Shown in pieces: positions 36,066 to 43,745 of a DNA stretch of 64,000 bases; positions within the stretch are counted from its first letter, which is position 1, and each line of letters begins with the position of its first letter. Made by a program: the position numbers and the translations under genes. The DNA is taken from positions 1,426,001 through 1,490,000 of the forward strand of contig NZ_CP081294.1 in the NCBI RefSeq assembly GCF_019711315.1, given 5' to 3'. Source of the DNA: Qipengyuania gelatinilytica (GTDB taxonomy: Bacteria; Pseudomonadota; Alphaproteobacteria; Sphingomonadales; Sphingomonadaceae). The notes beneath the pieces are model-generated. The model did not search any database. It saw only the letters and a program-made list of their open reading frames with translations, and was not told where the DNA came from.

Positions 36066-36313
36066 ATGCCAGAATATCGTGACTACGACGCGCTCCCGTC
36101 CTTTCGAGCGGACCTCGAAACGGCGTAAGGGCTTCCCCAGCGAAACGCGCGTGAAGCGCGGACAGCGGACGATCAAAAACGGCGAAGTGGAACTGCTCGA
36201 GAAACTCGGGCGGAACGACCCATGCCCCTGCGGTTCGGGAACGAGATTTCAAGCGCTGCTGCATGAAGTCGGGCCGCTATGACGGCGCCGAACGGCGGGA
36301 CTATTGGCGGTGA
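36066..36313 (+). pseudogene. Small SEC-C motif protein gene, frameshifted
   Basis: From a GTG at 36079 the frame reads TTTRSRPFERTSKRRKGF through KLGRNDPCPCGSGTR, the first half of a SEC-C zinc motif. It then leaves frame at the TTT near 36247-36249. One base less there gives FKRCCMKSGRYDGAERRDYW and a stop at 36313, completing the CxCx8CC-type SEC-C motif. The best ribosome site (AGGAGG) precedes the ATG at 36066 in another frame, hinting at a second indel. So this is a degraded gene, a programmed shift, or an assembly error. Confidence 0.75.
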
Positions 36314-36395
36314 GAAAAGCGGGCGGGGCGAGAGCCTCGCTTGCGACCTTCCGAGGTCTAGATGTACGGCACGGGCAAAAGTCGAATTGGTTAGT

Positions 36396-37211
36396 TCAAA
36401 AGGGAATATAATCTACGTCCCATGAGGATCGGGTGATTTGCTCCAAGGCCGCCGTTAATTCTCTCGCCTTTTTCTGATCTTCTTTGATCGTTTTGTCGCT
36501 TGAAATTGTAACACTGCCCCAGTTAACGAAATCAAGCGAATAGGACGATGTCAAATCGTCAGCCAGATCGCTAAAATCATGGGACCGCAGCAAGTTCAGA
36601 AGGTCGTAAGCGCCAAATTGCTCCTTACCACCCGCCGACCCGGAATGCCTAAGAGCACTAAGATCACGTCGAAGGCTGGCGACCTCTTTGAAGATCGCTG
36701 CGGTCAACATCTCGTCGGATTTCGGACTGTTCGACAACTTATCGATTTCGATGGCGAAACTAAGTGGGCTTTCAATCGAACTCGGCGACTCTTCGCAGCT
36801 CTTAACCTGCTTCTGTAGCTCTGTCTTAGCCCGGTCGACACTGTCCAAATCTGTAAGGTCAACCTGAATCGCTCTAACTTGCGCGTTATCAAATGGGATC
36901 TTTTCTTTGGATCCGATGATATGCACGAATGGTTTCGCCGAACCGTGTCGAATTGCCAGCTCGTAGAAAACGTTTGGATTGCCCTCTGACAAGTCTGCGA
37001 TGAGCAAATCTGCGTCGAGAATTTTTCGCACAATCTGATTAGTTATAATTCCTGGCTCAGAAAGGTGATCTGCTCGCTCGACCGAATAACCACGCGGCGA
37101 TACGACGGGATGGATAACATACTTCAGCAGCTTATCAGCCCGCTTCCTTGTATCGCTTCCTTCTGAACCAATTGGAGAAATGACGAAGCAGACTTTTTCT
37201 TTATCAGCCAC
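36396..37211 (-). CDS. Nucleoside deoxyribosyltransferase/TIR-like domain protein, possible defence gene
   Basis: 271 residues. The N-terminal 110 residues start VCFVISPIGSEGSDTRKRAD and contain DADLLIADLSEGNPNVFYEL (66-85). The Asp-rich strand and the Glu (about 84) fit the nucleoside 2-deoxyribosyltransferase/TIR-like fold used to act on nucleotides or NAD. The C-terminal part is helical and unlike anything I recognise. GTG start with GGAGTAGG upstream, 5 bases after the nrdB stop on the same strand. The gene is clearly AT-richer than its neighbours, suggesting transfer. A role in anti-phage defence or nucleotide sensing is inference. Confidence 0.7.
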   Translation of the reverse strand: MADKEKVCFVISPIGSEGSDTRKRADKLLKYVIHPVVSPRGYSVERADHLSEPGIITNQIVRKILDADLLIADLSEGNPNVFYELAIRHGSAKPFVHIIGSKEKIPFDNAQVRAIQVDLTDLDSVDRAKTELQKQVKSCEESPSSIESPLSFAIEIDKLSNSPKSDEMLTAAIFKEVASLRRDLSALRHSGSAGGKEQFGAYDLLNLLRSHDFSDLADDLTSSYSLDFVNWGSVTISSDKTIKEDQKKARELTAALEQITRSSWDVDYIPF

Positions 37212-37216
37212 TCAAC

Positions 37217-38275
37217 CTACTCCGCCGCCACAGCCCCTTCGCCGTCTTCGAACAGGCCCGGGCCGTCGTCTGCGGCTTCTTCCTCGTTCGCGGCCTTGGC
37301 GCTCTGGCGTTTGTCGAAGCTCGACCACACGTCGTTCCAGTTGCCCTTGGTCGCGCCCTTGGAATATTCGGTCGCGCGGGTTTCGAAGAAGTTGGCGTGC
37401 TCCACACCGTTCAAGAGCGGGGCGAGCCAGGGCAGCGGGTGGTCATCGACCATGTAGATCGGGTCGAGGTTGAGCTGGCCCAGGCGCCAGTCGGCAATGT
37501 AGCGGATGTACTTCTTGATATCCTTCGCCGTCATGCCGGACACGGGGCCCATTTCGAAGGCGAGGTCGATGAAGTTGTCCTCCAGCCGCACCGTCTTCTG
37601 GCAGATGTCGATGATGTCTTCCTTGACCGCCTTGGTCAGGCAGTCGCGCTCGCGCACGAACTCGTGGAACATGCGGATGATGCCTTCGCAGTGGAGGCTT
37701 TCATCGCGTACCGACCAGCTGACGATCTGCCCCATGCCCTTCATCTTGTTGAAGCGCGGGAAGTTCATCAGCATGGCGAAGCTGGCGAACAGCTGCATGC
37801 CTTCGGTAAACGCGCCGAACATGGCGAGCGTGCGAGCAATGTCTTCATCATTGTCGACGCCGAACTGCTGCATGTAATTGTGCTTGTCGGCCATTTCCTC
37901 GTAATCGAGGAAGGCGCTGTATTCGCTTTCCGGCATGCCGATCGTGTCGAGCAGGTGGCTGTATGCCGCGATGTGCACCGTTTCCATGTTGGAGAACGCG
38001 GTGAGCATCATCTTCACTTCGGTCGGCTTGAACACGCGGCCATACTTGTCGTGGTAGCAATCCTGCACCTCGACATCGGCCTGGGTGAAGAAACGGAAGA
38101 TCTGCGTGAGCAGGTTACGCTCATGCTCGGTCAGCTTCTGCGCCCAGTCGCGGCAGTCTTCGCCCAGCGGCACTTCTTCCGGCATCCAGTGGATCTGTTG
38201 CTGGCGTTTCCAGAATTCATAGGCCCAGGGATATTCAAAGGGCTTGTAGGTCTTTCTGGCTTCGAGCAACGACAT
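37217..38275 (-). CDS. nrdB: Ribonucleoside-diphosphate reductase beta (R2) subunit, class I
   Basis: Supplies the radical for ribonucleotide reduction by NrdA. 352 residues. Metal and radical residues are in place: the Asp in ADVEVQDCYHDKYGRV, Glu-x2-His-x3-Tyr in METVHIAAYSHLLDTIG (the radical Tyr), and Glu-x2-His in SVRDESLHCEGI. The C-terminal tail is acidic, as needed for docking to R1. ATG at 38275 with GGAG 7 bases upstream. It is not adjacent to nrdA; three small genes lie between them. Confidence 0.95.
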   Translation of the reverse strand: MSLLEARKTYKPFEYPWAYEFWKRQQQIHWMPEEVPLGEDCRDWAQKLTEHERNLLTQIFRFFTQADVEVQDCYHDKYGRVFKPTEVKMMLTAFSNMETVHIAAYSHLLDTIGMPESEYSAFLDYEEMADKHNYMQQFGVDNDEDIARTLAMFGAFTEGMQLFASFAMLMNFPRFNKMKGMGQIVSWSVRDESLHCEGIIRMFHEFVRERDCLTKAVKEDIIDICQKTVRLEDNFIDLAFEMGPVSGMTAKDIKKYIRYIADWRLGQLNLDPIYMVDDHPLPWLAPLLNGVEHANFFETRATEYSKGATKGNWNDVWSSFDKRQSAKAANEEEAADDGPGLFEDGEGAVAAE

Positions 38276-38358
38276 CTTGTGTCTCCGGCGTTTGTGTTCA
38301 GCGACTCATATAGGGAATCACAGGCCGGATTCGAAGGCAAGGACATATGATTCGGCGG

Positions 38359-38379
38359 GGATAAGACTGGATAAGTTTT
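38359..38379 (-). promoter_or_regulatory. Shared nrd upstream motif (nrdB copy)
   Basis: On the minus strand AAAACTTATCCAGT (38379-38366) is followed by CTTATCC (38365-38359), about 84 to 104 bases upstream of the nrdB start. The same 14-mer occurs upstream of nrdA. The TTATCC cores are 10 bp apart and resemble imperfect DnaA boxes. Function inferred. Confidence 0.5.
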
Positions 38380-38494
38380 TCGGACCCCGCCTGCCTCGGC
38401 GCTTGCCCGCATGACTCTGCGCTTTTCCGGTCTTTCGTCACGCGGCCGCCTGGCCGGGAAACCTCGCAAGCGCGCTCCATTTGCGACGAGTTGC

Positions 38495-38520
38495 GGAACG
38501 ACAAAGGCGTCCAAGCCGTT
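38495..38520 (+). promoter_or_regulatory. Candidate EcfG (general stress sigma factor) promoter
   Basis: GGAAC (38495-38499), 17 bases, then CGTT (38517-38520) matches the alphaproteobacterial EcfG consensus GGAAC-N17-CGTT exactly. It lies 22 bases before the start of the Gln-rich protein and would give a short leader containing AAGGAG. Confidence 0.7.
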
Positions 38521-38541
38521 GGTTGTGCAAAGGAGTTACCA

Positions 38542-38895
38542 ATGTCCGATCAAGCACCAGCAAACGAGCAGCAGCAGGATCAGCCGCAGGGCGCCCAGCC
38601 CGGCGACCAGCAGCAGGCGCTTCACGCACAGACTGGGGGACCGCGACCGGAATACGACCAGTACGAGGTCAACCAGGCCGGCAACATCAACAAGCAGGCC
38701 GACGCGCAGCAGGGCTATGGCAATGCCCGCGACAACAGCGGCCAGATGGAGCAGGATGTCGCCACCGGCAACCTCGGCAAGCAGCAGCTGCACCAGTGCG
38801 ACGATTTCGATGGCAACAGTCAGCCGGGCGAGATTTCGCAACGGCCCGATACGCGTGCCGCAGCCGATGCCGACAGGCCGCTCGGCGAAAGCTGA
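38542..38895 (+). CDS. Gln/Asn/Asp-rich disordered protein, probable stress hydrophilin
   Basis: 117 residues, ATG with AAGGAG upstream. Very polar and low in complexity: near the N terminus EQQQDQPQGAQPGDQQQA, later NQAGNINKQADAQQGYGN. It has one Cys and no hydrophobic core, so it is predicted to be disordered. It follows a near-perfect EcfG-type promoter, which fits a desiccation/osmotic stress protein. No known family. Confidence 0.7.
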   Translation: MSDQAPANEQQQDQPQGAQPGDQQQALHAQTGGPRPEYDQYEVNQAGNINKQADAQQGYGNARDNSGQMEQDVATGNLGKQQLHQCDDFDGNSQPGEISQRPDTRAAADADRPLGES

Positions 38896-38970
38896 CACGA
38901 GTTTCACAGTTCGGGGCTAAGCGGATTTGTCCGGTTTTCCCCTTTTGCGGGCAAGTCTCGCAACCCCGGC

Positions 38971-38994
38971 GCCCCGCCCCTCAAAAGGCGGGGC
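38971..38994. terminator. Strong GC hairpin after the Gln-rich gene
   Basis: GCCCCGCC (38971-38978) pairs with GGCGGGGC (38987-38994) around an 8-base loop, 76 bases past the stop and facing the convergent membrane-protein gene. There is no clean T-tract, so termination is likely but not certain. Confidence 0.5.
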
Positions 38995-39044
38995 GTCATA
39001 CGTTTTACGCCATGTACTTTGACCGATAGCCGGACGCGCAGCCG

Positions 39045-39554
39045 CTATCCGGGCTGCATCACCTGCGAGATGTAGAGAAAGAGGCCGGTCGAGACGAGCA
39101 AGGCGAAAGCAAAGCCGATCTTGGCCTCGCGCGGGTAGACGGTCGGCCCGGGCTCCACAGGTTCCTCGCCACCTTCATCCTCCTGTGCGCGCTCCTTGTT
39201 CTGTGAGAACAGGAGCACCGCAGCGACCGCTGCCGGCGCGAGCGAAAGGTCGTCGGCGCTGACGACATCGACAAGGATAACCGGCAGCGCGAGCTGGAGC
39301 GACATTTGGAAGGATGCGTAGAGAACGCGCAGGAAATCGAATGGCTCAGGCTTCTCGTTCTGTCTCCAATGCAGGTCGCGGATGTCGTCGGGGTGGACCT
39401 CTTCACGCCCGAGCAGACGATCGATGCGCCACTGCCAGTAGGAATATCTGAGGTGCGGCCAGCTTTCGAAAGTTAGCGCGAAGAGAAACGCGGCGAGTAC
39501 CCACCCCAGGCTCCAGCCGCTGATCCCGTGAAATAGCGCGAGAAAATCGTCCAT
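39045..39554 (-). CDS. Membrane protein, function unknown
   Basis: 169 residues with an N-terminal span (LGWVLAAFLFALTFESW), two central hydrophobic segments (about 85-120) and a C-terminal span (IGFAFALLVSTGLFLYI). A soluble stretch with DRLLGREEVHPDDIRDLHWR separates the first and second. No family recognised. Its upstream region is shared with the divergent DUF2171 gene. Confidence 0.7.
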   Translation of the reverse strand: MDDFLALFHGISGWSLGWVLAAFLFALTFESWPHLRYSYWQWRIDRLLGREEVHPDDIRDLHWRQNEKPEPFDFLRVLYASFQMSLQLALPVILVDVVSADDLSLAPAAVAAVLLFSQNKERAQEDEGGEEPVEPGPTVYPREAKIGFAFALLVSTGLFLYISQVMQPG

Positions 39555-39694
39555 CGCGAATGTCTAATCCTCCGCACATTCGTTGACCAGTCCACATAAC
39601 TCACAACCCGTGCACCAGCTTCGACGAAGCGTGGACCGATACCCGTTGCCGCCCGTTGGTAAGGTATAAGCAACGCAAAACAAAAGGGTTTTAC

Positions 39695-39940
39695 ATGTTT
39701 GAGAAGCTACGCATCAAGGAACATATGGAAGTCGCCAACTGTGAAGGTCTCCACGTCGGGACCGTCGACGAAGTGAAGGACGACGCCATCAAACTGACCA
39801 AGTCGGACAGCTCGGACGATATGCACCACTTCCTTTCGCTGGATGACGTCGAGAAGATCGACGACAACCGCATCTACCTGAAGGAAGGCGCACGCATTCC
39901 CGAAGGTCTCGGCAACAAGGCAGTCATGGAAGACGCCTAA
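39695..39940 (+). CDS. DUF2171 protein
   Basis: 81 residues. EHMEVANCEGLHVGTVDEVK and DAIKLTKSDSS match the PRC-barrel-like DUF2171 fold common in Alphaproteobacteria. Start at the ATG of MFEKLRIK. A bidirectional terminator follows, separating it from nrdA. Confidence 0.85.
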   Translation: MFEKLRIKEHMEVANCEGLHVGTVDEVKDDAIKLTKSDSSDDMHHFLSLDDVEKIDDNRIYLKEGARIPEGLGNKAVMEDA

Positions 39941-39971
39941 ACCGAACTAGCCGGATCCAATCCGGTCATGA

Positions 39972-40008
39972 AAAAGCCCCGCTCTCCGAACTGGAGGGCG
40001 GGGCTTTT
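39972..40008. terminator. Bidirectional rho-independent terminator
   Basis: AAAAGCCCCGC (39972-39982) and GCGGGGCTTTT (39998-40008) form an 11-bp perfect stem, extended by CTCC/GGAG inside, with T-runs on both strands. It serves the DUF2171 gene on + and nrdA on -. Confidence 0.9.
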
Positions 40009-40025
40009 GCTGTGCCTTGTCGGCC

Positions 40026-42059
40026 TTACTGGCAGGCGAGGCATTCCTCGTAATCGGTCTGCTCTGCGGCCAGTTCGTACTTCGCTGCATCGGCAGTGTT
40101 GTCGGCCTCCACGCCGCCGGCGAAACCGGCGCGCTGCACCGACTTCGAGCGGAGGTAGTAGAGCGACTTGATGCCCTTCTCCCACGCCTGGAAGTGCAGC
40201 ATCATGAGGTCCCACTTGTCGACGTCGGCCGGGATGAACAGGTTCAGCGACTGCGCCTGGTCGATATAGGGCGCGCGATCGGCAGCGAATTCGAGCAGCC
40301 AGCGCTGGTCGATTTCGAAGCTGGTCTTGAAGGTCGCCTTCTCTTCCGGCGTCAGGAAGTCGAGGTGCTGGACGCTGCCGCCCTTTTCCAGGATCGAATT
40401 CCAGATCGCGGTCGAGTTCTTGCTCTTCTTGTCGAGCAGCTTTTCCAGATACGGGTTCTTCACGATGAAGCTGCCCGACAGGGTCTTGTGGGTGTAGATG
40501 TTCGCCGGGATCGGCTCGATGCAAGCCGAGGTGCCGCCGCAAATGATGCTGATCGAGGCGGTCGGTGCGATTGCCATCTTGCAGCTGAAACGCTCCATCG
40601 CGCCCATTTCTTCTGCATCGGGGCATGCGCCGCGTTCTTTCGCGAGCATCATCGATGCTTCCGAAGCCTTGCCCTGGATGTGCTTGAACATCTTCAGGTT
40701 CCAGACCTTGGCCATCGGGCTTTCGAAGCCGATGCCCTTCTGCTGTAGGAAGGAGTGGAAACCCATCACGCCGAGGCCGACGCTGCGTTCGCGCATGGCC
40801 GAATATTTGGCGCGCGCCATCTCGTCGGGTGCGCGGTCGATATAGTCCTGCAGGACGTTGTCGAGGAAACGCATGATGTCCTCGATGAACTGCTTTTCAC
40901 CGTTCCACTCGTCCCACTTCTCGATGTTGAGCGAGGACAGGCAGCAGACCGCGGTGCGGTCGTTGCCCAAGTGGTCGATGCCGGTCGGCAGGGTGATTTC
41001 GGCGCACAGGTTCGAGGTCGAGACCTTGAGGCCGAGATCGCGGTGATGCTTGGGCATCATGCGGTTCACCGTGTCCGAGAACACGATGTAGGGCTCGCCC
41101 GTGGCAAGGCGGGTTTCGACGAGCTTCTGGAAGAGCGAGCGCGCGTCGACCGTCTTGCGGACGCTGCCGTCCTTCGGGCTGACGAGGTCGAATTCCTCGC
41201 CCGCGCGGACCGCTTCCATGAAGGCATCGGTAACCAGCACGCCGTGGTGCAGGTTCAGCGCCTTGCGGTTGAAATCGCCCGAAGGTTTGCGGATTTCGAG
41301 GAATTCCTCGATTTCCGGGTGGTTGACGTCGATGTAGCAAGCAGCCGATCCGCGGCGCAGCGAGCCTTGCGAAATAGCCAGCGTGAGGCTGTCCATCACG
41401 CGCACGAAGGGAATGATGCCGCTGGTCTTGCCATTGAGGCCGACCGGCTCGCCGATGCCGCGCACATTGCCCCAGTACGTGCCGATGCCGCCGCCCTTGG
41501 ACGCGAGCCACACGTTCTCGTTCCAGGTGTTGACGATACCGTCGAGGCTGTCGGACACCGAGTTGAGATAGCAGGAGATGGGCAGGCCGCGCGTGGTGCC
41601 GCCGTTCGAAAGAACCGGCGTTGCGGGCATGAACCACAGCTTGGAAATATAATCGTACAGGCGCTGCGCGTGATCGGCATCGTCCGCGAAATAGTCAGCG
41701 ACGCGGGCGAACAGGTCCTGATAGGTTTCGCCGGGAAGCAGGTAACGGTCTTCGAGTGTTTCCTTGCCGAATTCGGTCAGCAGGTCGTTACGGCTGTCGT
41801 CCGTCTTCACGTCGAAGCGGCGGTCGAGGACCTTCTTGCTGTCTTCCTTGACGGCAGCCTTGGCGACTTCGGCCATGGCGCCAGCCATGGCTTCGCCAGC
41901 CTTTTCGGCCACGAGTTCTTCGCTTCCTGCGTCTTTCTTTTCCATGGCCACTGCCTTTTCCGGCTTCGTTTTCGCCTTGGCGGGAGCGGTGTCTTCGACA
42001 GAATCTTCCATGTCCAGATCCAGACCCATCGCCGCTTCGTCTCCGCTCTTGAAATCCAT
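40026..42059 (-). CDS. nrdA: Ribonucleoside-diphosphate reductase alpha (R1) subunit, class I
   Basis: Catalytic subunit reducing ribonucleoside diphosphates. 677 residues from the ATG at 42059 (GGTGGGG upstream). Key parts: LPISCYLNSVSDSLDGI with the first active-site Cys; STSNLCAEITLPTGIDHLGN with the radical Cys-x-Glu; CCLSSLNIEKWDEW with the second redox Cys; the paired Tyr in KSLYYLRSKS; and the C-terminal Cys pair in YEECLACQ. The N-terminal 70 residues are Ala/Lys/Glu-rich and low in complexity, and I see no ATP cone there. It lies 1.75 kb upstream of nrdB on the same strand. Confidence 0.95.
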   Translation of the reverse strand: MDFKSGDEAAMGLDLDMEDSVEDTAPAKAKTKPEKAVAMEKKDAGSEELVAEKAGEAMAGAMAEVAKAAVKEDSKKVLDRRFDVKTDDSRNDLLTEFGKETLEDRYLLPGETYQDLFARVADYFADDADHAQRLYDYISKLWFMPATPVLSNGGTTRGLPISCYLNSVSDSLDGIVNTWNENVWLASKGGGIGTYWGNVRGIGEPVGLNGKTSGIIPFVRVMDSLTLAISQGSLRRGSAACYIDVNHPEIEEFLEIRKPSGDFNRKALNLHHGVLVTDAFMEAVRAGEEFDLVSPKDGSVRKTVDARSLFQKLVETRLATGEPYIVFSDTVNRMMPKHHRDLGLKVSTSNLCAEITLPTGIDHLGNDRTAVCCLSSLNIEKWDEWNGEKQFIEDIMRFLDNVLQDYIDRAPDEMARAKYSAMRERSVGLGVMGFHSFLQQKGIGFESPMAKVWNLKMFKHIQGKASEASMMLAKERGACPDAEEMGAMERFSCKMAIAPTASISIICGGTSACIEPIPANIYTHKTLSGSFIVKNPYLEKLLDKKSKNSTAIWNSILEKGGSVQHLDFLTPEEKATFKTSFEIDQRWLLEFAADRAPYIDQAQSLNLFIPADVDKWDLMMLHFQAWEKGIKSLYYLRSKSVQRAGFAGGVEADNTADAAKYELAAEQTDYEECLACQ

Positions 42060-42175
42060 CGTGTGCCCCACCGTTTGTATGACCGCGGCGAGACTGTTCC
42101 CCCCGCCCGTTCGCTCTGCCATCGAGTCGGAGAATGTGTTCTCCCGACTAGCATCGAATGCGCTGGGAGATGACG

Positions 42176-42199
42176 AAAACTTATCCAGTTTTCTCCACA
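42176..42199 (+). promoter_or_regulatory. Shared nrd upstream motif (nrdA copy)
   Basis: AAAACTTATCCAGT (42176-42189) is identical to the copy before nrdB and is followed 10 bp on by TTTCTCC; TTCTCCACA (42191-42199) differs from the DnaA box TTATCCACA by one base. It lies 117-140 bases upstream of the nrdA start, in the opposite orientation to transcription. Confidence 0.5.
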
Positions 42200-42250
42200 G
42201 GACCGGGCCCAATCCGCCTCAGACCCCATATGGGGACTGAAGGAGAAATC

Positions 42251-42297
42251 GCTAGGTCTTGTAGGTACCCCCAGGCAACCGACCACTAGATACTGAA
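42251..42297. promoter_or_regulatory. Two candidate NrdR boxes upstream of nrdA
   Basis: GCTAGGTCTTGTAGGT (42251-42266) and ACCACTAGATACTGAA (42282-42297) each resemble the NrdR box (roughly acaCwAtATaTwGtgt) and have centres 31 bp apart, the usual spacing of three helical turns. Both are imperfect. The rest of the gap 42060-42548 holds no supported gene. Confidence 0.5.
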
Positions 42298-42548
42298 TCA
42301 GAGACCTCCCGGGCGCAAGAGGGTCAACACGATTTTAACCGCTGCGATATGCACATGGGGTCGGTGTGTCATGATGATGCAACGCAGCGACGCGTGGACC
42401 AAGCTGGCTTTGCGAGATCGCAAGCCCAAAAATGAATCAGTGAAAAAAATTTTGCGGGCACAATCGGTGGGCCGGGGCTTGTGAATCATTCGAATCGGGG
42501 CCGGAAATTTTGTTGCTCGCCGGGCCGGGGAGTGCCAGCCTGACGGCC

Positions 42549-43139
42549 ATGCTCGAAGCTATCGATCCGGACATTCTGGCCATGCTGCGCACACGCCATG
42601 CAGAGCCGCAGCGCCACTACCACGACTGGACGCACATCACCGCCCTGCTGGGCCACCTGAAGCGGGTGGAGGATCGAATCGCGGACGTCCGGGCAGTGCT
42701 GCACGCGATCCTGTTCCACGATGCGATCTACGATCCGCAGGCCAAGGACAACGAGAGGAGGAGCGCCGACCTGCTGGTCGAAACGGGCCCGCCCATCGAA
42801 CGGCCCACGCTCGAGCTCGCGCGCAGCATGATCCTTGCGACCGAAGGCCATCATCTTCCCGAAGCCCTTGCCGGGAGCGAGAGAGGCGACACTGCCTATT
42901 TCCTCGACATGGACCTCGCGATCCTCGGCGCATCGGAAGAGCGCTTCGACATTTACGAGGGCCAGATCAGGCGGGAGTATGCGCACGTGCCCGACGATCG
43001 GTACCGGGAAGGTCGCGCCGCCGTGCTGCGCGGCTTTGCCGCAAGAGAACGGCTCTATTTCAGCGATTGGGGGCGGGAAAGCTTCGAAGACCGGGCCCGG
43101 GAGAACCTTGCCAGGTCGCTCGGCAAGCTCGCCCGATAA
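42549..43139 (+). CDS. HD-superfamily metal-dependent phosphohydrolase
   Basis: 196 residues from the ATG at 42549; a TTG at 42510 would add 13 residues. The first metal ligands are in RHYHDWTHI (about 22-30) and the HD dyad is in ILFHDAIYDP (about 54-63), with NERRSADLL and FLDMDLAILG further on. This is the pattern of the predicted HD phosphohydrolases (COG4339-type). Substrate unknown, perhaps a nucleotide. Confidence 0.85.
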   Translation: MLEAIDPDILAMLRTRHAEPQRHYHDWTHITALLGHLKRVEDRIADVRAVLHAILFHDAIYDPQAKDNERRSADLLVETGPPIERPTLELARSMILATEGHHLPEALAGSERGDTAYFLDMDLAILGASEERFDIYEGQIRREYAHVPDDRYREGRAAVLRGFAARERLYFSDWGRESFEDRARENLARSLGKLAR

Positions 43140-43238
43140 ACCCTGGCGGACAGCAAAACTTCGACGCCACCTCGTCCCGCAGTTCCGGGGTGACGCCGAA
43201 GCTTTTCCGGCCGGGGGTGACCGGAATCTGCAGTGGCT

Positions 43239-43745
43239 TTACTGCGCGGTCGTGTTCGCGAGGTATGTGCCCAGTGCGATCACTTCACGCTCTTCGGGTC
43301 CACGTGCGAGCCTCGCCTCTTCAAGAGCGGCAAGCTCTTGCGTGAGCTCTTCCATCGAACGCCGGTTGTCCGCGAAAATGATATTCGCCTGGAAAACCTG
43401 GTCCTCGCCGAGAGCCGTCGGGAAGGTATCGAGTGAGCGCAAACCGCTTACCGCACGCACCGACACGCGGTCGATCCGCTTGTCGCCGGAAGCACGATAG
43501 ATCCTGGCGTTGGCGGGGTCGCCTTCTTCATCACGCTCGAAACGCACGATGGCGATCCCGTTGCCGGTATGCACGTTGCTGCGATCGGCGATCCGGTTGA
43601 TCTGGCGGTCAAAGTCGCGGGAGACCTTCTTTACAGCCTGCTCGACCGGAACACTGGGTGTCACGACGATCTGTGAAGTTGCCGGGACGGCAAGAATTGC
43701 GGCGCTAACCGCAGTGGCGAGTGAAATTGCAAAAAGCTTGTTCAT
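43239..43745 (-). CDS. Exported protein with TonB C-terminal-like domain
   Basis: 168 residues from MNKLFAIS, with AAGGA upstream; an ATG 9 bases earlier is possible. Signal peptide ends PATSQ. The core GIAIVRFERDEEGDPANARI, then YRASGDKRIDRVSVRAVSGL, follows the pattern of the TonB C-terminal domain (strand, Ser-Gly turn, helix), but the protein is secreted and has no membrane anchor. Function unknown. Confidence 0.72.
   Translation of the reverse strand: MNKLFAISLATAVSAAILAVPATSQIVVTPSVPVEQAVKKVSRDFDRQINRIADRSNVHTGNGIAIVRFERDEEGDPANARIYRASGDKRIDRVSVRAVSGLRSLDTFPTALGEDQVFQANIIFADNRRSMEELTQELAALEEARLARGPEEREVIALGTYLANTTAQ

Noticed and set aside
36066..36128. 20-codon frame with AGGAGG before the SEC-C remnant
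   Set aside because: Taken alone it is too short and featureless; better explained as the displaced start of the frameshifted SEC-C gene.
38276..38350. NrdR-like AT patches (CTCATATAGG, GGACATATGA) before nrdB
   Set aside because: Centres are about 37 bp apart and neither matches the outer conserved bases of the box.
39632..39657. GGACC-N16-CGTT before the DUF2171 gene as a second EcfG promoter
   Set aside because: One mismatch in GGAAC and a spacer of 16 make it too weak to claim.
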